DNA of 7,575 bases, taken from positions 1-7,575 of the forward strand of contig CALCMD010000078.1 of assembly GCA_937965795.1 (NCBI GenBank), in the 5' to 3' direction. Shown in pieces: positions 1 through 4,834 of this stretch. The position numbers and the translations under genes were made by a program. This stretch comes from an uncultured Lachnospiraceae bacterium. Its GTDB lineage: Bacteria > Bacillota > Clostridia > Lachnospirales > Lachnospiraceae. Every line of letters starts with the position of its first letter. Within the stretch, counting starts at the first letter, position 1. The notes beneath the pieces are model-generated. The model was not told the origin of the DNA. It saw nothing but the letters and a program-made list of their open reading frames with translations, and searched no databases.

Positions 1-186
1 AATTTCGCTACAATACTGATACCTGATAATGTTTGAATAAGCAATCTAAAATTTTTATAAACATATATATTCACAGGAAAAAAATAAGATTGTGAATATG
101 TTGAGAAGTGATATGAACATTATAAACATGCGGAAATAAGGGTTTTGTTGAAAAGACCGAAAAGTTTTTCACAGACTGTAAAAAAG

Positions 187-195
187 TTATACACA
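187..195 (+). promoter_or_regulatory. DnaA box, full match
   Basis: TTATACACA matches TTATNCACA at every fixed position. It sits three bases before a second box-like nonamer (198-206) and is part of the left arm of the inverted repeat at 190-231. Confidence 0.7.
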
Positions 196-197
196 AG

Positions 198-206
198 TTA
201 TCCCCA
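198..206 (+). promoter_or_regulatory. DnaA box, one mismatch
   Basis: TTATCCCCA differs from TTATCCACA at one position. It faces the perfect box on the other strand at 210-218 with a three-base gap, giving a head-to-head pair. Confidence 0.5.
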
Positions 207-209
207 AAA

Positions 210-218
210 TGTGGATAA
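210..218 (-). promoter_or_regulatory. DnaA box, perfect consensus
   Basis: The + strand reads TGTGGATAA, which is TTATCCACA on the - strand, the highest-affinity DnaA box in E. coli and B. subtilis. It is the strongest single piece of evidence for an origin here. Confidence 0.75.
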
Positions 219-282
219 CTTGTAATGTGTACAGATGGTTTATAAGTTGAAGAAAGATATAGTAAAAAAATAAAGTATTTGC

Positions 283-311
283 TTGACTTACGCAATTTTT
301 GAGAATATAAT
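283..311 (+). promoter_or_regulatory. Sigma-A-type promoter of the rpmH operon
   Basis: TTGACT (283-288) and TATAAT (306-311) are separated by exactly 17 bases, five of six and six of six matches to the vegetative consensus. An A-rich tract at 261-275 upstream could act as an UP-like element. The expected start is near 318, giving a leader of about 84 bases before rpmH. The proximity to the DnaA boxes would allow DnaA to influence transcription, but nothing in the sequence proves this. Confidence 0.85.
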
Positions 312-346
312 TGAAATGATGTTTTTTAACATAAGAAAATAATTTG

Positions 347-375
347 CCAAATTATAGGCGATGGCGCCGATTTGG
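347..375 (+). promoter_or_regulatory. Hairpin in the rpmH leader
   Basis: In the predicted transcript CCAAAT (347-352) can pair with ATTTGG (370-375), and GGCG (357-360) with CGCC (365-368) around a four-base loop. A TATA stretch (353-356) opposite a single G (369) makes an asymmetric internal loop. The hairpin ends only seven bases before the AGAAGGAGG ribosome binding site (382-390), so it could affect translation start or mRNA stability. No T-run follows, so it is not a terminator. I do not recognise it as a named leader family. Confidence 0.5.
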
Positions 376-401
376 TTAGATAGAAGGAGGTGCCAGTAAG
401 T

Positions 402-536
402 ATGAAAATGACATTCCAACCGAAGAAGAGATCCAGATCAAAAGTTCATGGATTCAGAGCCAGAATGAGCACTGCAAGCGGAAGAAAAGTTCTTGCTGCA
501 AGAAGGGCAAAAGGAAGAAAAGCGTTATCAGCATAG
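402..536 (+). CDS. rpmH: Large ribosomal subunit protein L34 (bL34)
   Basis: This 44-residue protein is very basic and reads as the whole L34 family: it starts MKMTFQPKKRSRSKVHGFR, continues through an R-M-S-T-A-S-G-R-K-V-L-A-A-R-R segment and ends in a K-G-R-K-A-L-S-A tail. L34 is a late-assembling protein buried in 23S rRNA of the 50S subunit. The usual length is 44-46 residues, so the gene is complete. The start is fixed by the AGAAGGAGG site at 382-390, 11 bases before the ATG; the second Met (codon 3) is a less likely start because family members keep the M-K-x-T-F-Q-P beginning. It is the first gene of the operon, behind a strong promoter and a hairpin leader, and its stop codon is part of a terminator-like stem. 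Confidence 0.97.
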   Translation: MKMTFQPKKRSRSKVHGFRARMSTASGRKVLAARRAKGRKALSA

Positions 537-565
537 GCCGCATTTTTGTGGCCTTTTCTTCTCTT
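535..565 (+). terminator. Terminator or attenuator after rpmH
   Basis: AGGCCGCA (535-542) pairs with TGTGGCCT (547-554) through eight pairs, including one G-T wobble, around a TTTT loop, followed by a T-rich tail (555-565) interrupted by C. The stem begins inside the rpmH stop codon. Since rnpA follows 46 bases after rpmH without its own visible promoter, partial termination that makes more L34 mRNA than rnpA mRNA is the likely role. Confidence 0.72.
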
Positions 566-582
566 TATAAGAAGGTAAAGGT

Positions 583-945
583 ATGATATTTTCAGAATCA
601 CTGAAAAAGAACAGAGATTTTCAAAACGTATATCGGAAGAGAACGTCACAGGCTAATAAATTTTTGGTGATGTACCTGTGTAAAAATGATTCAGAAAGAA
701 ACAGAGTGGGAATTTCTGTGAGTAAGAAAGTGGGAAACAGTGTGGTCAGACACCATCTCACAAGACTGCTTCGGGAAAGTTACCGCCTGAATGAAGAAAA
801 GTTTCAAAAAGGATATGATCTTGTGGTAGTCGTAAGACCGCAGGCAAGGGAATGCGGATTTCGTGAAATGGAGAGCGCATTGCTGCATCTTGCGAAGATA
901 CACGGAATCAGGACGGATATTGAGGAAAAGAAAGAAGAGAGATGA
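583..945 (+). CDS. rnpA: Ribonuclease P protein component
   Basis: The product is the small basic protein that binds the RNase P RNA and helps it grip the 5' leader of precursor tRNAs. At 120 residues it has the family length. The N-terminus S-L-K-K-N-R-D-F-Q-N-V-Y (6-17) and the core R-V-G-I-S-V-S-K-K-V-G-N-S-V-V-R (41-56) are typical, as is Y-D-L-V-V-V-V-R-P (78-86). The RNR segment, R-N-R-I-K-R-L-I-R in B. subtilis, reads R-H-H-L-T-R-L-L-R here (56-64), so several basic or polar contacts are changed. Ribosome binding is weak (AAGG at 572-575, seven bases before the ATG). The gene overlaps yidD by four bases (ATGA), suggesting coupled translation. The identity is secure. Confidence 0.96.
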   Translation: MIFSESLKKNRDFQNVYRKRTSQANKFLVMYLCKNDSERNRVGISVSKKVGNSVVRHHLTRLLRESYRLNEEKFQKGYDLVVVVRPQARECGFREMESALLHLAKIHGIRTDIEEKKEER

Positions 946-1151
946 AAAGAATATTAATCGGAATGATTAAATTTTACAGAAAATATATCTCACCAATGAA
1001 GAGGACAAAATGTCCCTATTTTCCTACATGTTCTCAGTATGGGATGGAAGCGATTGAAAAATATGGTGCGTTAAAAGGCGGAATTATGACCTGTTGGAGA
1101 ATTTTAAGGTGTAATCCTTTTTCAAAAGGAGGATATGATCCAGTTCCGTAG
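942..1151 (+). CDS. yidD: Membrane protein insertion efficiency factor YidD
   Basis: A 69-residue member of the YidD (formerly DUF37/HlyA-like) family, which sits at the inner face of the membrane and assists YidC-dependent insertion. Visible hallmarks are an amphipathic N-terminus with F-Y-R-K-Y-I-S-P (11-18), the C-P-Y-F-P-T-C-S-Q-Y block (24-33) with Cys24 and Cys30, and R-I-L-R-C-N-P-F-S-K-G-G-Y-D-P-V-P (53-69) with Cys57. Length matches the usual 70-85 residues at the short end and the protein ends on the conserved D-P-V-P. Its ATG overlaps the rnpA stop and no strong ribosome binding site is seen, so it probably depends on rnpA translation. It lies 33 bases upstream of yidC, its functional partner. 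Confidence 0.95.
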   Translation: MKRILIGMIKFYRKYISPMKRTKCPYFPTCSQYGMEAIEKYGALKGGIMTCWRILRCNPFSKGGYDPVP

Positions 1152-1184
1152 GAAAAGAGCGTCCAGAATATTAGGAGGAAACAT

Positions 1185-2474
1185 ATGTTATTGACGAAAA
1201 GTGGAGGCTGGCTTGGACCAGTCGCAGTGATTCTTGGTTTGATCATGAATGCAATTTTCAGTTTGTGTGATATGATCTCCCTGCCGAACATAGGTCTTTG
1301 TATTATTTTATTTACGATTATTATTTATTTACTGATGATGCCGCTTACCATCAAACAGCAGAAATTTTCAAAACTTTCTGCAAAGATGAACCCGGAACTT
1401 CAGGCAATCCAGAAAAAGTATAAAAATAAACAGGATCAGGCTTCAATGGTGAAAATGAATGAGGAAACCAAAGAGGTCTATGCAAAATATGGAGTTTCTC
1501 CTGTGGGAAGCTGTTTGCAGCTTTTGATTCAGATGCCGATTCTGTTTGCTTTATATCGTGTAATCTGGAATATACCGGCATATGTAGATGGCGTAAAGAA
1601 TGCGTTTATGCCTCTGGCAGAGAAAATTTTATCGATTGCCGGAAGTCAGGATTATCTGGCAAAGTTCGCTTCTTCAAATAATGTAAATTTTGAAAAGCTC
1701 GGATATACGACAGATACTATTATTGACTGTCTTTATAAATTTAAGCCGGCGGACTGGAGCGCTATGGCGGCAGATGGTAAATTTTCCAATATCTCCCATC
1801 TGGTAACAAGTACGCAGCAGAGCGTAGATCATATGAATAATTTTCTGGGGATTAATATTGCAAACTCACCGCTGAATATGATCAGAGATTTGTTTTCATC
1901 CGGAGAATTTTCTATTTTGATTTTAATTGCGGCTCTGGCGATTCCTGTTCTGGCAGGTTTGACACAGTGGATGAATATTAAACTTTCCACAAGTGCAACG
2001 AATCCGTCTGCAAATGATGAAGGAAGCATGGCGGCATCTATGAAGATGATGAATAATCTTATGCCTTTGATGTCTGTAGTATTTTGCTTTACTCTTCCGG
2101 CAGGTATGGGTATCTACTGGATTGCAGGCGCAGTTGTAAGGAGCGTACAGCAGGTTATGATCAATAAACAGATTGAAAAAATGGATATTGACGTTATGAT
2201 CCAGAAGAATATGGAAAAGAGCCTTGCAAAAGAAAATAAACAGCGTGAGAAAATGGGACTTCCGCCGAAGAAGGAATATGGAACGAAAACAAAAGTAAAT
2301 GCAAATCATATTTCAAATGGAAATAAGAAACCGTCTGTTACGAAACAAGATCGGGACAAACAGATCAAGAACTCAACAGATTATTATAATTCCAGTTCAA
2401 AGGCAAAACCAGGAAGTTTAGCTGCAAAGGCCAGAATGGTTGAGCAGTTTAATGAGAAAAATAGAAAGAAGTAG
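1185..2474 (+). CDS. yidC: YidC/Oxa1/Alb3-family membrane protein insertase
   Basis: This 429-residue membrane protein inserts and folds proteins in the cytoplasmic membrane, alone or with SecYEG. Hydrophobic segments lie at about 9-28, 36-54, 107-128, 243-262, 293-305 and 307-326; the last five are the insertase core. Between 55 and 105 is the charged cytoplasmic hairpin, starting P-L-T-I-K-Q-Q-K. The L-L-I-Q-M-P-I segment (113-119) is characteristic. The canonical groove arginine (E. coli R366, B. subtilis SpoIIIJ R73) aligns with Tyr48. The outer segment 129-242 is far longer than in SpoIIIJ, and the 100-residue Lys/Asn-rich tail resembles ribosome-contacting tails. No lipoprotein box is seen. 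AGGAGG at 1173-1178, six bases before the ATG, supports this start. Confidence 0.96.
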   Translation: MLLTKSGGWLGPVAVILGLIMNAIFSLCDMISLPNIGLCIILFTIIIYLLMMPLTIKQQKFSKLSAKMNPELQAIQKKYKNKQDQASMVKMNEETKEVYAKYGVSPVGSCLQLLIQMPILFALYRVIWNIPAYVDGVKNAFMPLAEKILSIAGSQDYLAKFASSNNVNFEKLGYTTDTIIDCLYKFKPADWSAMAADGKFSNISHLVTSTQQSVDHMNNFLGINIANSPLNMIRDLFSSGEFSILILIAALAIPVLAGLTQWMNIKLSTSATNPSANDEGSMAASMKMMNNLMPLMSVVFCFTLPAGMGIYWIAGAVVRSVQQVMINKQIEKMDIDVMIQKNMEKSLAKENKQREKMGLPPKKEYGTKTKVNANHISNGNKKPSVTKQDRDKQIKNSTDYYNSSSKAKPGSLAAKARMVEQFNEKNRKK

Positions 2475-2486
2475 GAGGGGTTCACG

Positions 2487-3368
2487 ATGGATTTCATTCA
2501 AGTTAAAGCAAAAACTGTGGAAGAAGCGATTACAGAAGCATCGATTCAGTTGGAAACCAGCAGTGATCATATTGAATATCATGTCATTCAAAAGGGAAGT
2601 TCAGGATTTTTGGGAATTGGAAGTAAGCCGGCAATTATAGAGGCAAGAAAGAAGGAAGAAACCGATTTTGATCTGAATTTTGAAGATTTGAAAAAAGAAC
2701 CGTTAAAGGTAAATGAGCCAAAGGAAAAAGAAGAAAAAAAGAAATCGCCAAGACCTGTAAAAAATAAAAAACCTGTAAAAAGTGCAGGAAAAGAAACAGC
2801 TCCGGCAAAGGAAGTACCGGAGGCTTCCGTGAAAGAACAGGAGAAAGTACTGGAAAAAGAAGCAGAAAAGGCTCCGGTAAAGGAAACGGTAAAGAAAGCT
2901 CCGGCAAATAAGGAAGAGGTTATTGAAAGAGTAAACAGCTTTTTGAACGATACCTGTAAAGCTATGGGAATAGAAGCAAAGATAAACGCCGTTTTTGAAG
3001 GAGAAGATACTTTAAATGTAGATCTCGTTGGATCGGAAATGGGCATTTTAATTGGAAAAAGAGGAAGAACGCTGGATTCCTTACAATATCTGACAAGCCT
3101 TGTGGCGAACAAAGGAAATTGTGCTTATATCAGAGTGAAGGTAGATACAGAGGATTACAGAAGAAGAAGAAAAGAAACGCTGGAGAATCTGGCAAATAAT
3201 ATAGCTGTGAAGGTTCGAAGAACAAGAAAGACGGTATTTCTGGAGCCTATGAATCCATATGAAAGAAGAATTATACATTCTGCCCTTCAGAATAATCCTT
3301 ATGTAAGTACGCATAGCGAAGGGGAAGAACCTTATCGTAAAGTAGTAGTTACCTTGAAAAAACAGTAA
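2487..3368 (+). CDS. khpB: RNA-binding protein KhpB (Jag/EloR)
   Basis: A 293-residue protein with three parts. The Jag N-domain (1-53) contains the conserved G-F-L-G-I-G (40-45) before K-P-A. A Lys/Glu/Pro/Ala-rich linker (54-142) looks disordered. A KH domain (about 145-220) has the G-K-R-G loop (190-193), and an R3H domain (about 224-292) has R260-x3-H264. In streptococci KhpB/EloR works with KhpA in RNA binding and controls cell elongation; in B. subtilis the gene also lies next to spoIIIJ. B. subtilis Jag is 208 residues, so this linker is long but within the family range. The gene starts 12 bases after yidC, with its AGGAGG (2473-2478) overlapping the yidC stop, so translation may be coupled. 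Target RNAs cannot be read from the sequence. Confidence 0.94.
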   Translation: MDFIQVKAKTVEEAITEASIQLETSSDHIEYHVIQKGSSGFLGIGSKPAIIEARKKEETDFDLNFEDLKKEPLKVNEPKEKEEKKKSPRPVKNKKPVKSAGKETAPAKEVPEASVKEQEKVLEKEAEKAPVKETVKKAPANKEEVIERVNSFLNDTCKAMGIEAKINAVFEGEDTLNVDLVGSEMGILIGKRGRTLDSLQYLTSLVANKGNCAYIRVKVDTEDYRRRRKETLENLANNIAVKVRRTRKTVFLEPMNPYERRIIHSALQNNPYVSTHSEGEEPYRKVVVTLKKQ

Positions 3369-3389
3369 GCAGCGGAGAAAAAGAGCTGC
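3369..3389 (+). promoter_or_regulatory. Small hairpin after khpB
   Basis: GCAGC (3369-3373) and GCTGC (3385-3389) can form a five-pair stem around an 11-base purine loop that contains GGAG. It lies directly before a much stronger hairpin at 3395-3422. With only five pairs and a long loop it could be chance. Confidence 0.3.
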
Positions 3390-3394
3390 CAGCC

Positions 3395-3430
3395 AATATC
3401 CCGCACGATTGTGCGGGATATTTCATTTTA
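3395..3430 (+). terminator. Intrinsic terminator or attenuator before mnmE
   Basis: AATATCCCGCAC (3395-3406) and GTGCGGGATATT (3411-3422) pair perfectly for 12 bases around a GATT loop, followed by a T-rich but interrupted tail, TTTCATTTT (3421-3429). The stem is strong and the tail modest, so partial read-through is likely. I see no promoter between this hairpin and mnmE, so mnmE, mnmG and rsmG probably rely on read-through. Confidence 0.75.
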
Positions 3431-3435
3431 GGAGA
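3430..3435 (+). promoter_or_regulatory. Ribosome binding site that sets the mnmE start
   Basis: AGGAGA ends six bases before the ATG at 3442. A TTG at 3409 in the same frame would add 11 residues, but it lies inside the terminator stem-loop and has no binding site, so ATG 3442 is preferred. Confidence 0.85.
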
Positions 3436-3441
3436 ATATTT

Positions 3442-4821
3442 ATGAAAAGTGAAACAATTGCTGCGATTGCAACTGCCGTAAATCCTGCGGGGATTGGTAT
3501 TATTCGAATCAGTGGAGATCAGGCTTTTGCGATTGCTGACAGAATCTACCGTTCAAAAAGCGGTAAGAAAAGGCTTTCTGACCAGCCCACCCATACCATT
3601 CATTATGGATATATTTATGATGGAGAAAATACGATTGATGAAGTTCTTGTGACAATCATGAGAGGGCCTGCAAGTTTTACAACTGAGGATACGGTAGAGA
3701 TTAATTGTCATGGCGGCGTGGTGGCAATGAAAAAAATTCTGGAAACTGTGATAAAAAACGGAGCAGCCCCAGCAGAACCGGGAGAATTTACAAAAAGGGC
3801 ATTTTTAAATGGAAGGATTGATTTATCTCAGGCAGAGGCGGTACTTGAAATTATTCATGCAAAAAATGAATATGCACTGAAAAGTTCTGTAAGTCAGTTA
3901 AAGGGGTCTATTCATGAAAAAATCAGTGAACTTCGAAAGGAAATCATTTATCACATTGCTTTTATTGAGTCAGCTTTGGATGATCCGGAACATATCAGTT
4001 TAGAGACATATGCGGACAGACTGAAAAACGAAAATGAAGGATGGATGAATCAGATAAAGAAATTAATTGATTCTGCTGAAAATGGAAGAGTCATAGCAGA
4101 AGGGATAAAAACTGTTATTGTAGGGAAACCGAATGCGGGAAAATCATCTCTTTTGAATCTGATGCTGGGAGAAGAGAGGGCGATCGTTACAGAGATTGCA
4201 GGAACTACCAGAGATATTTTGCAGGAGCCGGTCTATATGAATGGTATTACTTTAAATATGATTGATACGGCAGGCATCAGGGAGACAGAAGATATTGTAG
4301 AAAAAATAGGTGTGGAAAAAGCAAAAAAATATGCCGAAGATGCAGATTTGATTATCTATGTGGCGGATGCTTCTTCCTATCTTGACAAAAATGATGAAGA
4401 AATTATTCAAATGCTGGAAAACAGGCAGGTCATCGTATTATTAAATAAAACCGATCTGGAATCTGTCGTTTCAGAGGAGGATATAAGGAAAAAACTTCCG
4501 GATAAGGTCGTAATTCCGGTTTCTGCAAAGGAAAAGAAGGGGATGGATCTTTTTGAAGAAACCTTAAGAAATATGTTTTTTGATGGAAAAATCTCTTTTA
4601 ATGATGAAATTTATATCACAAATGTGCGCCATAAAGCGGCGTTGATGGACGCCTATGACAGTTTAAAACAGGTACAATCCAGTCTTGAAATGAAAATGCC
4701 AGAAGATTTCTTTTCGATTGATCTGATGGCGGCATATGAGTCTTTGGGAATAATTCTGGGAGAATCTGTAGGTGAAGATCTTGTAAATGAGATTTTCAGT
4801 AAGTTTTGTATGGGAAAATAG
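3442..4821 (+). CDS. mnmE: tRNA uridine-5-carboxymethylaminomethyl modification GTPase MnmE
   Basis: MnmE works with MnmG to build the cmnm5 group on U34 of tRNAs reading split codon boxes, using a folate-derived one-carbon unit and glycine. At 459 residues it is full length. The N-terminal folate-binding domain begins T-I-A-A-I-A-T-A-V (5-13). The G domain, inserted in a helical domain, has G1 G-K-P-N-A-G-K-S (228-235), G2 T-T-R-D (255-258), G3 D-T-A-G (275-278), G4 N-K-T-D (335-338) and G5 S-A-K (361-363). The chain ends F-C-M-G-K, with the conserved C-x-G-K Cys456 needed for tRNA modification. The product acts in the cytosol as a dimer with MnmG, encoded 13 bases downstream, a classic pairing. 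Confidence 0.98.
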   Translation: MKSETIAAIATAVNPAGIGIIRISGDQAFAIADRIYRSKSGKKRLSDQPTHTIHYGYIYDGENTIDEVLVTIMRGPASFTTEDTVEINCHGGVVAMKKILETVIKNGAAPAEPGEFTKRAFLNGRIDLSQAEAVLEIIHAKNEYALKSSVSQLKGSIHEKISELRKEIIYHIAFIESALDDPEHISLETYADRLKNENEGWMNQIKKLIDSAENGRVIAEGIKTVIVGKPNAGKSSLLNLMLGEERAIVTEIAGTTRDILQEPVYMNGITLNMIDTAGIRETEDIVEKIGVEKAKKYAEDADLIIYVADASSYLDKNDEEIIQMLENRQVIVLLNKTDLESVVSEEDIRKKLPDKVVIPVSAKEKKGMDLFEETLRNMFFDGKISFNDEIYITNVRHKAALMDAYDSLKQVQSSLEMKMPEDFFSIDLMAAYESLGIILGESVGEDLVNEIFSKFCMGK

Positions 4822-4825
4822 GAGA
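4820..4825 (+). promoter_or_regulatory. Ribosome binding site that sets the mnmG start
   Basis: AGGAGA overlaps the mnmE stop codon and ends nine bases before the ATG at 4835. An in-frame ATG at 4787 would add 16 residues unlike the family and overlap mnmE by 35 bases, so it is not chosen. Confidence 0.8.
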
Positions 4826-4834
4826 AATAGAGAA

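Larger units (their letters stand above)
55..218. other. oriC: Candidate oriC segment with DnaA-box cluster
   Basis: This AT-rich gene-free stretch upstream of rpmH carries several nonamers close to the DnaA box TTATNCACA. Two match fully (187-195 on +, 210-218 on -). Single-mismatch copies lie at 67-75 (+), 91-99 (-), 165-173 (+) and 198-206 (+), and TTATAAACA occurs twice (55-63 and 120-128, one mismatch each). In many Bacillota the origin lies between rpmH and a divergently read dnaA, so the position fits; dnaA itself is not in the window. Bases 1-54 show nothing I can name. The unwinding element is not identified, and part of the origin may lie left of the edge. Origin function is inferred from box density and gene order. 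Confidence 0.72.
190..231. repeat. Inverted repeat holding the DnaA box pair
   Basis: ACAAGTTATCC (193-203) and GGATAACTTGT (213-223) are perfect 11-base inverted copies around a 9-base spacer. If bases 221-225 are bulged out, TACACA (190-195) can instead pair with TGTGTA (226-231), giving a 14-pair interrupted stem. Most likely this symmetry reflects opposed DnaA boxes rather than an RNA structure, because it lies upstream of the predicted rpmH transcription start. Confidence 0.7.

Noticed and set aside
226..234. TGTGTACAG as another reverse DnaA box
   Set aside because: Three mismatches to TGTGNATAA; kept only as an arm of the inverted repeat.
71..295. 74-residue open frame on the - strand over the DnaA boxes
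   Set aside because: No ribosome binding site, no family-like features, and it crosses the box cluster and the rpmH -35 region; expected by chance.
1923..2309. 128-residue frame on the - strand opposite yidC
   Set aside because: His/Cys/Arg-rich with no recognisable domain, fully inside a secure gene.
2440..2640. 66-residue + frame spanning the yidC-khpB junction
   Set aside because: Out of frame with two well supported genes and without family resemblance.
2588..3112. 174-residue Ser/Phe-rich frame on the - strand opposite khpB
   Set aside because: It is the complement of the Lys/Glu-rich linker and KH codons; low complexity is inherited and no start signal is seen.
3409..3441. Upstream TTG start for mnmE
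   Set aside because: It lies in the terminator hairpin and lacks a binding site; ATG 3442 has AGGAGA at the right spacing and a family-like N-terminus.
4787..4834. Upstream ATG start for mnmG
   Set aside because: It would add residues unlike MnmG and overlap mnmE by 35 bases; ATG 4835 has a well placed binding site.
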